A DNA stretch of 64,000 nt from Hymenobacter sp. DG01 (GCF_006352025.1 NZ_CP040937.1:242173-306172); one strand, 5' to 3'; positions 18,654-27,789 are shown, counted from the first letter of the stretch. Numbers and translations: made by a program. The notes: generated by a model from the sequence alone, not told the origin.

Positions 18654-18845
18654 GGTACTCGTATTGAAGGGCCGTCGCGGGATTGTTAAGCTAGGCCTGA
18701 CCCCTAAGGGCTTATTATGAGGCAGCGAGTGCTGCCGGTGGGTAGGGGCTGAAATGCTCCTCCGTATAGGAATACGTAATTTTGATAGGGTACTCGTAAT
18801 TGGCCTGAAAATATTTTTCTTGCCCTGCTGCCCCTGGAGCACGAA

Positions 18846-18872
18846 AAAGCCCCGGCCAATGGCCGGGGCTTT
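18846..18872 (-). terminator. hairpin terminator after the Fic-like gene
   Basis: AAAGCCCCGGCC pairs perfectly with GGCCGGGGCTTT around a 3-base loop. On the minus strand it is followed by TTTTTCG. It separates the mobilization/Fic block from the JAB-like gene. Confidence 0.85.
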
Positions 18873-18901
18873 GTGCTGATAACGTCTGAATACGGCGGCG
18901 T

Positions 18902-19933
18902 CTACCGTTCCTGTTCGCTGCGGCTTGGTGCCCGGTCAGGCAAGGCAGTTCCTCGCTCCGGACCTGGGCGCTCGACATAGTAGCCTTTGAGTTCGGCCAG
19001 CTCGGCGGTTGCCTTCTCAAAACGGCCGATGTAGGGGTCTATCCCCTGCCCCTTTAGGGAGTTGCCGATCTGCCGGGCTACCTGTAGGTTTTGGTCGTTG
19101 ATTTGGCCCCGGCTTATTTCCTGCTGAGTCTGGCGTAGTAAGTCGTAAGTGTCTTTTCCCCCCACCCGCCCGCTAAGTGTATCTTGAATAAACATACCGG
19201 ACTGATTGAGTTCTCGGGTCTGGATGGCCTCATGTCGTTCCCTCGTCATGGGCACCTCATTCTCCCGCAGGCTGGAGCGCCGGGCTAATTCGGCCTCCGG
19301 GCCAGGGGCCGGTTTCGTTACTGCGTTCAGGGCCTGTTCCAGGTCGCTGCGGTCCCCTTTGGAAGCATCCTTGGCCAATGTTTTGTCGGCCGCAATCTTC
19401 ACTCCAGGGGCGTTTTCCAACTGCACATCATAGCCCGCCTGCTTAGCTATCTGCTCGGTTACAATGTTCAGAACGGCATCATTACCAGCCCGAAAGGGTG
19501 CTACCTGATAGTACTGATCATAGTACGTGGCCAGGCGCTTGACAAACTCTCCCTGCTCCAGGCCTTTTAAGCCCCCCTCTTTATTGAGGTCGGCGCTGAT
19601 GGCATCGAGGCGGGTGTTGACTTTGCCAGCCTCAGCAAACGCAAGCGGGTCGCTGGTGGCCACACTTTGCCGGTCCCGTGATATGTCCTGGTTGGTGTTT
19701 TCCTTCAGATCCTGGCGGGTCTGGCCGGCCCACTGGTACACATCCTGCATGGTGTACTCGTGAATCTTGCGGAAGTGGTCCGTATCGAAGTTGCCCCGGA
19801 TTACCTTCAGTCCCTCGCGCATTTCACCCGTGCGGAAGTCTGTTGTTACCTGCTGGGCGGCCCGCATGACCTCCGGATCGGTTATACCTAATTTATTGGG
19901 CGGTACGTCACCGCTGCCGTAACCATAATTCAT
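18902..19933 (-). CDS. Fic-like protein with degenerate catalytic motif
   Basis: 343 residues. FDTDHFRKIHEYTMQDVYQWAGQTR is the usual Fic entry helix and YYDQYYQVAPFRAGNDAVLNIVTEQIAKQAGYDV aligns with the Fic core, where the canonical motif is HPFx[D/E]GNGRxxR. Here it reads APFRAGND: the catalytic His is Ala, the acidic residue is Ala, and the final Gly and Arg are lost. AMP transfer is therefore unlikely and the protein may be a pseudoenzyme or use another chemistry. The C-terminal 140 residues are helical and unrecognised. A 61-residue gene overlaps its start. Located at the 3' end of the coupling/relaxase block, recalling Fic proteins shipped by T4SSs such as the Bartonella Bep effectors; that link is inferred. 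Confidence 0.7.
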   Translation of the reverse strand: MNYGYGSGDVPPNKLGITDPEVMRAAQQVTTDFRTGEMREGLKVIRGNFDTDHFRKIHEYTMQDVYQWAGQTRQDLKENTNQDISRDRQSVATSDPLAFAEAGKVNTRLDAISADLNKEGGLKGLEQGEFVKRLATYYDQYYQVAPFRAGNDAVLNIVTEQIAKQAGYDVQLENAPGVKIAADKTLAKDASKGDRSDLEQALNAVTKPAPGPEAELARRSSLRENEVPMTRERHEAIQTRELNQSGMFIQDTLSGRVGGKDTYDLLRQTQQEISRGQINDQNLQVARQIGNSLKGQGIDPYIGRFEKATAELAELKGYYVERPGPERGTALPDRAPSRSEQER

Positions 19934-20115
19934 GTTAAGGAAGGTTGTTCGGCCTCCGAGTCAGCCGATGATGGGGGGAAGGTGGTTTTGGTGGTGCGCC
20001 CACTCTGGCGCTTGCGGCCTAGCTTTTCAGCGTAGGGTAGCTCCGCTCCATCGAGCAGAAAATCCACGCTGTTCACTCGCTTATCGCCTTTCAGAATCCT
20101 GCTTATCTTCTTCAT
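19930..20115 (-). CDS. small partner protein overlapping the Fic-like gene
   Basis: 61 residues, basic at the N terminus (MKKISRILKGDKRVNSVDFLLDG). Its stop overlaps the Fic-like ATG (ATGA), so the two are translationally coupled, as toxin and antitoxin genes often are. I do not see a clear SxxxE[G/N] inhibitor helix, so an antitoxin role is only positional. Confidence 0.5.
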   Translation of the reverse strand: MKKISRILKGDKRVNSVDFLLDGAELPYAEKLGRKRQSGRTTKTTFPPSSADSEAEQPSLT

Positions 20116-20123
20116 TGGGCAGG

Positions 20124-20714
20124 TCAGTCCTCAAAGCCAGGTCCCCTTTCATCGTCCTCGTCTAGCTCGGCATGATTGCCTGCAGCTGGCGTATCAAAGC
20201 CACCGGCATCGTCAATTGAAAAACTTCCGCTGCTGCCACTCAGCCCACTTTCCGCAAATGCTCCGTGGGCCCTGGTAGTGCTACTGTTGCCGGTGCTGCT
20301 TTTCGGAGTACTCGCTACCGGCGAAGGGGGCGTGTCAGCGGCTTCTGCAGGAGCGTCAGTATCCGTATCCGTAGTGCCGTCGGCGTTGACCATTATTGGT
20401 TCGTCCAGCGCGGCATTACTGGCTATTTCATCGTTCAGCTTCTGCTGAGCTTGCTCCTGCTCCTGCTGCTGCAGGGTATCATGTTCCTTAATCTGGCGGG
20501 CATGGTCCTGGGCCTGCTGAGTGCGGGTTATCGCATCCTGAGTTAAGAGGTGCAAGCATTCTTCGGAATCCAGCTCTCCGCTGGCCAGCTTGTCTAGTAG
20601 CGCCTGCTGGTTGGGATGGTCGTAGGTTGGCAGCTTTTTCAGCCGGGCTGCCAGGCCTGCGTAAGAGGGCTCTCCGCCTGCGGAGTCAGCATCTTGGCTT
20701 CGGTAAAGAGTCAT
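20124..20714 (-). CDS. acidic low-complexity protein in mobilization operon
   Basis: 196 residues. The N-terminal half is helical and Gln/Leu-rich (PNQQALLDKLASGELDSEECLHLL); the C-terminal half is Ser/Thr/Asp/Gly-rich and probably disordered. No family recognised. It lies between the coupling protein and the Fic pair, with short gaps, and is likely cotranscribed. A disordered acidic tail could be a transfer signal, which is speculation. Confidence 0.55.
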   Translation of the reverse strand: MTLYRSQDADSAGGEPSYAGLAARLKKLPTYDHPNQQALLDKLASGELDSEECLHLLTQDAITRTQQAQDHARQIKEHDTLQQQEQEQAQQKLNDEIASNAALDEPIMVNADGTTDTDTDAPAEAADTPPSPVASTPKSSTGNSSTTRAHGAFAESGLSGSSGSFSIDDAGGFDTPAAGNHAELDEDDERGPGFED

Positions 20715-20760
20715 AGAATGGAGGTTGAAAATGAATGAAGTCGTTTCGTGAAATGGGCGG

Positions 20761-21183
20761 CTATGCGGCCTGCTGCAACCGAGGGTGAGCCTGCGTCATG
20801 GGGAGTTCCCGGGTATGGTGACGGACCCAGCCGATTAGCTGGCTGAGCCCGCTTTTCCAGGCCTGTACTACTTCAGCCGGGGGCTGTGGTTGCCGCCAGT
20901 GAATGGTTAGCCAGGCGTAGGCTGCTGCACTCTGCCGGCCCAGTAAGGCCCGGGCATTAATGTCAGCGCGTAGCAGAATTTGCGCGAGGCCCTGATAGTG
21001 GCCACCGTTGGCAGCACGCTGCATCGTGGTAAGCTGCCCTAGTAATTCCCGCAGGGCGTTACGCAGTCGGGTTTGTTGGGACGGGGTATAGGGTGCACGG
21101 CCCAGGGCAGCCCACTGGCAGAAGGGAGTGGCACATAATACCGGGTGTTGTTCCAGTAGATCAAATAGCGTGGGTTCTACCAT
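20761..21183 (-). CDS. unrecognised helical protein downstream of coupling protein
   Basis: 140 residues, mostly helical with many Gln, Arg and Trp, starting MVEPTLFDLLEQHP. It begins 11 bp after the coupling-protein stop, so it is part of the same operon. No domain recognised. The N-terminal PTLFDLL faintly resembles a clamp-binding peptide but lacks the leading Gln. Confidence 0.55.
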   Translation of the reverse strand: MVEPTLFDLLEQHPVLCATPFCQWAALGRAPYTPSQQTRLRNALRELLGQLTTMQRAANGGHYQGLAQILLRADINARALLGRQSAAAYAWLTIHWRQPQPPAEVVQAWKSGLSQLIGWVRHHTRELPMTQAHPRLQQAA

Positions 21184-21194
21184 TGTAGCTGAGC

Positions 21195-23921
21195 TTAAAA
21201 GTCTCCTACTTCTTCAGGGGTCGGCACCTGCTTATTGGGCCGTAGGGTATTCGGGAAGCGAGGGCGGCTGGTAGCTGGATCAATGCCGGCAATCAGCTCA
21301 CTTACTTCGTTGTAGATCTTGTGGTGATTCGCCTCGATCAAGCGCTGCATGGGGCTTTCGGCTGGTTTCTGCTCCGCCTGCTGCAGGCGGCGCTTATGAG
21401 CCTGCACGGCTTCTACCTGCTGCCGGCGTAAACGCTGCTCCAAGCTTTCTTCCTCTGGCTGCTGAGTTTGTTGCGGGCTAGCATTGGCCACTCCTGGCTG
21501 AGTAGCCGGAACGGCTGTGGCTGGGGCGGGTGAACTAGTAACCGGTGGGGCTTGCACGCTCTGGGCAACGGCCTTCGCGGCGGCTATTTCCGCTTCCATG
21601 TCGGTCGCAGGCTCGGCCTGGCTGGCGGCTACTGGCGGCGTATCCGTGGGCGCTGCCGGCTCCGTCACGACGGCCGCGTTATCCTCGCCTCCCTCGGGTT
21701 GTGAACCCGCTACCACGGCCGCGGCTTGCTCCTTCAGTTTCTCCTGCTGGCGGGCCAGAACCCGCTGCCGGGCGGCGGCGCGTTGCTCATCGAATCGGCG
21801 GCTCCGGGCATCCTCCTCTTGCTCGCGCTGGCGCACCATTTTAGCCAGTAGCTGCTGCGCCCGTTCCCGGTCCTGCTGCAGCTCCCGTTCAATCTGCGGT
21901 GTGATAACTCCCTCTGCATCCTCGAAGATGGCAATGGGTTGAATGGGGAAATCTCCGGGCTCCACTTCGCGCTGCATCTGCGCCTGAAAGAAGCTTACCG
22001 GCGTCTCCACCGTCTGCCCAATGAACTCTCCCTGCCGCAATGTATAGGCATCCTGCACCCGTACTACCTGCCGTTCCTGCACGCTTACACTCTGACTAAC
22101 GTTGCGTCCACCGCTTACTTTCCCCCCGCCCATTGACTTGCCAGCGGATACAGAAACCATTTCAACATCCTCTTTTCCGACCATATCGGAAACGAGTTTT
22201 GCCGTTTCCGCAGAGTTGATTTTGCCGAAAAACTGGTTGTTAAGGTTACTAATAAGTACCTGTGTTTTGTCTTTTCCATACGCATCTACCATCTGCGCCA
22301 CGTCCTGCGTCATGTATAACATGGCCACTTTGTTGCTACGTGCCGTGGCTGGGATTACCTCCAGACCGGGTACATATATGGTAGCTCCCTCGTCAATTAG
22401 CACGAACGAAGGGTGCTTATTTTGCTGATTCATCAGCTTCAGCGCCACCGCAACTATACAGCTGATCACCGGGGAAAAGGTGCGGGCCAAGGTCGGATCA
22501 TTACCAATTGTGAGGATGGTAGGGTTCGCCGGGTTGTTCAAATCCAAGGAGAATCCTTCGTCTCGCGCCTCGTCGGGAGAGAGCACCCAGCTGATTTCGG
22601 GAGTGGCCAACCGAGCCAGTGCAATCTGCAGCGACGATATAATACCGGCAACCTGCTTCTCCGCTTTCTGCTCGACGGCGGTAATAATACTCTGCACCAA
22701 CGCCTGACTACGAGGGTCAGTTTTAAGCATGCTGAGTACGTGGGTAAAATCCTCATATACCGCAATAGCCACTACGTGGGGTACGGTGCACAGCGACGGG
22801 AAATTATTTTTCAGAAACCATATTATTCCTGTTAAATATGCTTCGGCGCTTAATTCAAAAAAATTATCTCCGCCTTTCGCGCCACCGGGGTTTAAATTAT
22901 TTAAAATAGTTTTTGCGTATTCCATTGCATATGCCGGCATTGGCATATCCTGGGGGCGTAACGGATTTATTTTTTCCGTACGCTCCATATCCATGAAATT
23001 AACTACGCGGTGCCTAATGGGCTTTTCTAATTTACCAGCATAAACCAACGCTTTCTGTGCAGCTCCCGCTAATACCGGAAACTTGAAATCATAAATTAAT
23101 CCGCACATTCCCTTTTTAACAAACTGCTCTAGGAATGGCTCGCCAATGGAATAGGTTTTACCGGCGCCAGCTCCACCCAGCACCAATGTTCCGCGAAAGG
23201 GATTGGGAATATTTACGAACTGATCCCCTTCGGCCTGCAGCACAATTCCATACTCGGAATCCCGTCGCACCTTCTCGGCCTGGAGGCGGCCGCCGACATA
23301 TTTAGTCGAGGCCCGCAGCTGGCCGGCAATAAAGCCGCAACCCAGTACCAGGGCCGCCGCTACCGGATATCCGGTTGAAAGCATGTCGCCGTGGATGTTT
23401 CCCATTAACAGCAGCAGCACGCTGCCAAAAGCTAGCAGGGCACTGAGCACCACTACGGGCATTTCGACCTCCTTAGGCTTGCGGGGCACCTTACGCGGGG
23501 CTCCGATTTTGGGCGGGGCCGGATTCTGCATGAAGATCAGGGCAATGGAAACCAGTACCAGGATACCGCGGGCTGCCAGGCCTACCTGCATATCGACGGC
23601 CTCCCCGCCCATTTTGACCACTTTGTCCCCCATGCCGGCCATCGGGTCGCCTCCGCCCCCAGCCCCACCGAACAGATCCATCGGCGCTCCAGGCTCTGGT
23701 TTGGCAGTCTTGGCTGCCTGTGCTGCTTTAGCGGCTGCCTGCTTCTTATCTTTTTCGGCTTTTATCGAAGCAGTAGTGGGGGCTTTTACCGGCTTATCAC
23801 GCTCAGTCAGAACGTAATACTCCCCTCCTAAAAGGAGTAGTAGCAGAACCAAGCCAATTAATGAGGCATTGCCCCCGCTACCTGGGGGCCTGGCCGTGGG
23901 TGTACTGGGTACAGTGGACAT
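21195..23921 (-). CDS. type IV coupling protein (VirD4/TraG-family T4CP)
   Basis: 908 residues. One helix near residues 21-38 and two or three more between about 115 and 200 anchor it in the membrane. Walker A GGAGAGKT lies near residue 250. Further on come FVLIDEGATIYVPGLEVIPATARSNKVAMLYMTQDVAQM (Walker B and the coupling-protein signature region) and QFFGKINSAETAKLVSDMVG, as in VirD4/TraG-type ATPases. The C-terminal 250 residues are Ala/Gln/Glu-rich coiled coil. It should bring the relaxosome to the T4SS. The stretch 22800-23150 is clearly AT-richer than the flanks, with a local codon-use shift. A motif A site lies 72 bp upstream of the start. Confidence 0.9.
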   Translation of the reverse strand: MSTVPSTPTARPPGSGGNASLIGLVLLLLLLGGEYYVLTERDKPVKAPTTASIKAEKDKKQAAAKAAQAAKTAKPEPGAPMDLFGGAGGGGDPMAGMGDKVVKMGGEAVDMQVGLAARGILVLVSIALIFMQNPAPPKIGAPRKVPRKPKEVEMPVVVLSALLAFGSVLLLLMGNIHGDMLSTGYPVAAALVLGCGFIAGQLRASTKYVGGRLQAEKVRRDSEYGIVLQAEGDQFVNIPNPFRGTLVLGGAGAGKTYSIGEPFLEQFVKKGMCGLIYDFKFPVLAGAAQKALVYAGKLEKPIRHRVVNFMDMERTEKINPLRPQDMPMPAYAMEYAKTILNNLNPGGAKGGDNFFELSAEAYLTGIIWFLKNNFPSLCTVPHVVAIAVYEDFTHVLSMLKTDPRSQALVQSIITAVEQKAEKQVAGIISSLQIALARLATPEISWVLSPDEARDEGFSLDLNNPANPTILTIGNDPTLARTFSPVISCIVAVALKLMNQQNKHPSFVLIDEGATIYVPGLEVIPATARSNKVAMLYMTQDVAQMVDAYGKDKTQVLISNLNNQFFGKINSAETAKLVSDMVGKEDVEMVSVSAGKSMGGGKVSGGRNVSQSVSVQERQVVRVQDAYTLRQGEFIGQTVETPVSFFQAQMQREVEPGDFPIQPIAIFEDAEGVITPQIERELQQDRERAQQLLAKMVRQREQEEDARSRRFDEQRAAARQRVLARQQEKLKEQAAAVVAGSQPEGGEDNAAVVTEPAAPTDTPPVAASQAEPATDMEAEIAAAKAVAQSVQAPPVTSSPAPATAVPATQPGVANASPQQTQQPEEESLEQRLRRQQVEAVQAHKRRLQQAEQKPAESPMQRLIEANHHKIYNEVSELIAGIDPATSRPRFPNTLRPNKQVPTPEEVGDF

Positions 23922-23992
23922 AAGAGGGTATCTGAATGGTGAAATAGTACTCGGGTGCTTTACCCCCCGAAATCTACCAAAATTCAGCCTCT

Positions 23993-24012
23993 TGCTACTA
24001 AATTTAATCGCG
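23993..24012. promoter_or_regulatory. motif A palindrome, copy 6
   Basis: TGCTACTAAATTTAATCGCG. It overlaps the stop codon of the relaxase gene and lies upstream of the coupling-protein start, so it could give the coupling-protein operon its own regulated promoter. Confidence 0.7.
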
Positions 24013-25503
24013 TTCCTCGTCTCCCCGAATGTCTTGGGTGTAGCCCTGGGTACCTAACGCCCGGCCGAGATCCTGGCCAATGCCCGCCACCTTCTGCGCG
24101 GTGCTAGGCTGATAGTTGCGCATGATCCGGGCGCCGGAGCGCTGGTATGGCAACGGCATGGGCGACGTGGTACGGCCCCTGGCACCTTGGCTTTTTGCTC
24201 CATTTGGGGCCGTAGGCAGGTTTGGGTGCAATTCCTTCTCGGGCCGGGGCACCCGGCCGGTACGCAGGAATTGATACGGCTCCTGTACGGCTTTCGGCCC
24301 CTGCGCTTCCCTACCGATACGCCCTAGACGCCCATAAAAGGCCTTGCTATAGTCCTGCTCCCGGGCTATTTCAAGCACTATATTATGCGCTAATTTCTTG
24401 TCCTCCGGTAGCTTTTTATTGAGTCGATCTACCTGCTCCAGGAGTCGTTTATCCTTCTTCTGATTCTCGGCAATGGTAGTGGCCGCCGTCTTGGCATCCT
24501 GTCCGGAGCGAAGAAATTCATACGGGTAATCGTGGTACTTCTGCTTCCCCGCTTCCTTTCCCAGTTGCCCCAACCGGCCATAAAACTGCTTGCTGTAGTC
24601 CTGTGAGCGGGCTGCTTCCAGCACCTTGTTATGGGCTAACTGTCGCTCTTTGGGGAGCTGTTTATTGAGCTTGTCTACCTGGTTGAACAACTGCTTATCG
24701 CGTACTTCGTCGGCGGGACCACTGGCTTTTTTGCCCTGAAAACTGCTCGACTTCCGCTCCGCTCTCCCCTCGTTTGCCGCCGCCCGACGCCGGATGGATT
24801 CAGCCATTTCCTCGGCTGTCAGCGTCTGCCGGCGACTGGTTTTGCCTGGTTCAGGCCCTTCGGCTGTGCGGGCAGAACCACTTCTTTGAGTGCTTCGCTC
24901 CGCTTGTTTAAGGGGGCCGAACTCCTCCGAAAAGGCAACATTTCCCTTCGCCATAAAGGCTACTCGATTGAACCGGGCGGCACTACCAAGCGGGTTCAGC
25001 GTGATCTTTTGCTCCTTATCACGGGCCGAAACCATGATGTGAATATGGGTCTGGGGGCCTTCTTTCAGTTGGCCACTGGGGGCGCCATCGTGACCTCGAT
25101 GTTTACGCTCATCATGTTGGGTCGCCACCCAAACCAGGTCTTTTTCCCCTAACGGTTGACCCGATATTGTCACAAAATTGGCGGCATATTCCTGCATCAC
25201 GCGGGCCGTAAAGGCCTGCAGTTTCTGCGGATCATGTCCGATATGTTCCAGCTCCTGGGCACTCGGACTGACTACTAAGGAATAGAATTTAGCATCATCT
25301 TTTCGCAGTCCCTTGCGGTTGGAGTCAATTAAATCTACCGCTTCATCCCCACTTATATCGGCTCTTTCTGAGTTAAAAAACACCGCCGTTTCTCCCTGCT
25401 TTTTGGCTTCTCCCTCCAGATAATTTGTCGCCTGCCGCGCACTTCCCCGGTTGGAATAGGCGTTCTTTCCATTGGTAGCGGGGTTGATAATCTTGATATA
25501 CAT
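24004..25503 (-). CDS. relaxase, DUF5712-type mobilization protein
   Basis: 499 residues. The opening MYIKIINPATNGKNAYSNRGSARQATNYLEGEAK and the metal-binding THIHIMVSARD near residue 150 fit the DUF5712/MobB-like relaxases of Bacteroidetes. These nick at oriT and are carried into the recipient. The C-terminal half contains a tandem repeat of about 67 residues starting near 269 and 351 (LFNQVDKLNKQLP...AHNKVLEAARSQDYSKQFYGRLG and the near copy LLEQVDRLNKKLP...), which could bind DNA or the coupling protein. It follows a BfmA-like accessory gene after 18 bp. Confidence 0.8.
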   Translation of the reverse strand: MYIKIINPATNGKNAYSNRGSARQATNYLEGEAKKQGETAVFFNSERADISGDEAVDLIDSNRKGLRKDDAKFYSLVVSPSAQELEHIGHDPQKLQAFTARVMQEYAANFVTISGQPLGEKDLVWVATQHDERKHRGHDGAPSGQLKEGPQTHIHIMVSARDKEQKITLNPLGSAARFNRVAFMAKGNVAFSEEFGPLKQAERSTQRSGSARTAEGPEPGKTSRRQTLTAEEMAESIRRRAAANEGRAERKSSSFQGKKASGPADEVRDKQLFNQVDKLNKQLPKERQLAHNKVLEAARSQDYSKQFYGRLGQLGKEAGKQKYHDYPYEFLRSGQDAKTAATTIAENQKKDKRLLEQVDRLNKKLPEDKKLAHNIVLEIAREQDYSKAFYGRLGRIGREAQGPKAVQEPYQFLRTGRVPRPEKELHPNLPTAPNGAKSQGARGRTTSPMPLPYQRSGARIMRNYQPSTAQKVAGIGQDLGRALGTQGYTQDIRGDEERD

Positions 25504-25521
25504 CGTCGGTAAGTTCAGGTC

Positions 25522-26235
25522 TTAGAAGCTCTTTTCGCTGCTCGTAGCTGCCGAAGAAACCGGCGATTCAGCCGGCGAAGCCGGGCGCTGGGGTACGGGT
25601 GTTGGCTGGGGAATAGTCGCCAAAGGTTGAGTAACAGGAGCCAAACTTTCGATAAATGCATCCAGCTTTTTGCGGGCATCCACGTCGCGGCGCTCGTTGA
25701 ATTCCTTATGCTTGGCGGGATATTCTGCTAGCTCCCGACCCAACACTTTCAGGATAATTTGCTCCCCGAGGCGGCGGCTGTATAGGGCTTCCACATTGGT
25801 TATCATCAGCTCACGCATGAGCGGCATGAGGAACATTTCTTCCTGGTCCGCCAGGTGCTCATGCACGTTTTTGTCCTGGGCCTGGAGGTAGGCAAACAGG
25901 GTCTTTTCATGTCCGCGCAGGAAGCCAAACAAGTCCTTGTTCAGGTTCTTTTCATGCTGCGTAAGCCAGCCGAAAAGTCGGTTGCCTAAGGTGTTCACAA
26001 CCCTCTCCAGCTCCGTGATTTTGTTCTGGATAACGATGCCTTCCCGCTCTCTGTTGGCTAGTGGATCTAGGCCTCTTTCGGTAAAATAGCTGATGGCGGC
26101 CGACGCATAATCGGCGTTACTGATTGATAATTCTTTGGCTGCCTTAGTCAGCTGACGGTGGGTAAGCTGGTCAATAGCCACCGCTGTTTTAGGCGCGGCT
26201 TTGGCCTTTTTCTTGGGAGTGGACGAAGAAGCCAT
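25522..26235 (-). CDS. BfmA/BtgA-like mobilization accessory protein
   Basis: 237 residues from ATG 26235. A Lys/Ala-rich start is followed by AIDQLTHRQLTKAAKELSISNADYASAAISYFTERGLDP, a ribbon-helix-helix-like DNA-binding segment shared with BfmA/BtgA proteins. A long helical region and a Pro/Ser-rich tail follow. Such proteins bind oriT and help the relaxase. First gene of the minus-strand mobilization operon, with motif A 62 bp upstream; oriT probably lies in the intergenic DNA beyond it. Confidence 0.75.
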   Translation of the reverse strand: MASSSTPKKKAKAAPKTAVAIDQLTHRQLTKAAKELSISNADYASAAISYFTERGLDPLANREREGIVIQNKITELERVVNTLGNRLFGWLTQHEKNLNKDLFGFLRGHEKTLFAYLQAQDKNVHEHLADQEEMFLMPLMRELMITNVEALYSRRLGEQIILKVLGRELAEYPAKHKEFNERRDVDARKKLDAFIESLAPVTQPLATIPQPTPVPQRPASPAESPVSSAATSSEKSF

Positions 26236-26296
26236 ACGATGTTTCAGGGCTGATGTAGGCAGATGAAATAGCACGGGTTGCCTACTAACAAATTAC

Positions 26297-26316
26297 TGCA
26301 ATTATTTCTAATCGCA
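26297..26316. promoter_or_regulatory. motif A palindrome, copy 7
   Basis: TGCAATTATTTCTAATCGCA, upstream of the mobilization operon. Both half-sites are intact. Confidence 0.7.
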
Positions 26317-26749
26317 CACTGATAATCAGTGTATTCGTTTGAATAATTACCCGTATCTTGTATGTACCACTATTTGGGCTCCATTGAGACACTTTTTGTA
26401 CTAGTATTATTACTATTAGCTACCTGTTTATCAGTTACTTAAATGCTATAATTACCAGAAAATCTCTGATTTTCGTCCTAAATCATTGACTACCATCGCT
26501 TTAGCGTGGAGTCTGTGATGCTCCTCTTGCTAACTATCGTTAGCGCTTCATCTAAGCGGCTATTTCAGGGCTAGTGCTACCGTCGCCTGGTGTCGTCTGG
26601 CCGGTGCTGGATCTGCTGCTTAACCGCCCTGGTATCTGCTTGACCACTGCCCCGTACTTCGGGCAGCTCTGGGCAATTCGTATCGGGCTTCTGCTGCTTC
26701 CTCGAACTGCTGAAGTGGCTCCCTGCTGCCCCTCGCCTGTACCCGCCTG

Positions 26750-26823
26750 CCTGCCCCTGCCCGCGTGCATCATGCCCTCGTCCCCGTGTGCCCTCGCCCG
26801 GGTGTGTACGTGTGTGAGGCCGG
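26750..26823. repeat. GT/GC alternating block 1
   Basis: Imperfect alternation of purine and pyrimidine with GTGTGTACGTGTGTG and CCCTCG/CCCGC units. First of four similar blocks spaced roughly 250-310 bp apart. Confidence 0.6.
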
Positions 26824-26858
26824 TCCTAAATCTGGTTTTGCTGACTCTCCTTTTTCAC

Positions 26859-26900
26859 GGATTTGGTGTCATAGTTCACGGATGAAATGTCATAGTTCGT
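26859..26900 (-). repeat. two inverted iterons, distal cluster
   Basis: Two back-to-back copies of the origin iteron in reverse orientation (each ends GTCATAGTTC). They are about 1.7 kb from the main iteron cluster, suggesting Rep-mediated looping or pairing. Confidence 0.75.
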
Positions 26901-27012
26901 CCGGGGGGCTTGATTTCGGTTCAGGCAATTGCTGGCGTATCATTCGATCTCCCCCGCTGCTCAAATTCCCAGGCCAGGTTGATGCAAGTATCAAGCAACC
27001 ACACTCCCGCTC

Positions 27013-27070
27013 CTACGCGTGTGTCTGCCTGCCTACGCGTACACATGCCCTAGCACGCATACGAGCACAT
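27013..27070. repeat. GT/GC alternating block 2
   Basis: Contains TACGCGTGTGTCTGCC and CTACGCGTACACATGCCC, matching the composition of block 1 on both strands. Confidence 0.5.
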
Positions 27071-27314
27071 CCCCCAGCAAGCAGAATTGCTTCTGGCATC
27101 ATTTCCCGTCTGGGCCAATCTTAGCTATCCTCAGATTTTGTTCGATCTGCCCATCTAGTACAAATCGAGTTTTAGGGTAATGGATGTACTGCAATGGATG
27201 GCTGCTTTACCGATTCCCCCTAAACCTTGGATTTTGAAATATACTGTTTGCCAAATCCATTCAACTCCAGTACTTCTTTCTAAGCACCTAATCCTGCTTT
27301 CTCAAATTTAATGA

Positions 27315-27410
27315 CTCGCGCTCTCCCGTGCGTGTGTACTCGCCCGTGCATGTGTGTGTGCGGCCCTGTGTGTATGCGCGCGCCCCTGTGTGTGATCACG
27401 CCCGCGACCC
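27315..27410. repeat. GT/GC alternating block 3
   Basis: The strongest block: GTGCGTGTGTACTCGCCC, GCATGTGTGTGTGCGG and TGTATGCGCGCGCCCC in succession, with Z-DNA-forming potential. Confidence 0.65.
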
Positions 27411-27610
27411 TTGCTGAAGCAACTTATGCTGCTGAAGATTCTCAGTGATTTTAGGTTTCTGTGAAATACACAAATGCAGTACAAGACAATAATCTACTAA
27501 AGTATATATTAGTCTAAACCCGCATTTTCCGCACTACCCGATTTGTGCTATTTTGGACTTTCTTGTTTTCCTTCCATTCCTACCTATTCCCATTGCTTCA
27601 TTGGAGCAAT

Positions 27611-27690
27611 TGCCCTCGTGCGTGTATGCCCGCCCCTGTGCGTGTGTATGTACGCAGGCCTGTGTGTGTGTGCAGCTGCGTGCGACCCCC
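27611..27690. repeat. GT/GC alternating block 4
   Basis: GTGCGTGTATGCCCGCCCC and GCGTGTGTATGTACGC, then TGTGTGTGTGTGCAGC. It ends 100 bp before the gene at 27790. Confidence 0.65.
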
Positions 27691-27789
27691 GACTTTCCAG
27701 GATTCATGCTTTTCAATTTTTGCCTTACCTTGGCTGCACCGTAAAAGCTAACTCACCCCATTTCATTACTTCTTTCATTTGCTCAGGCT

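Larger units (their letters stand above)
26317..27789. other. 1.5-kb noncoding region between mobilization operon and origin genes
   Basis: No convincing gene is visible on either strand. The region holds two inverted iterons (26859-26900), four blocks of alternating GT/GC sequence, and AT-rich stretches between them. Its place between the relaxase operon and the replication genes makes it the best candidate for oriT, but I could not identify a nick site. Confidence 0.6.

Noticed and set aside
26317..27789. Defined oriT nick site
   Set aside because: I could not find a sequence matching a known nic site; only the location is suggested.
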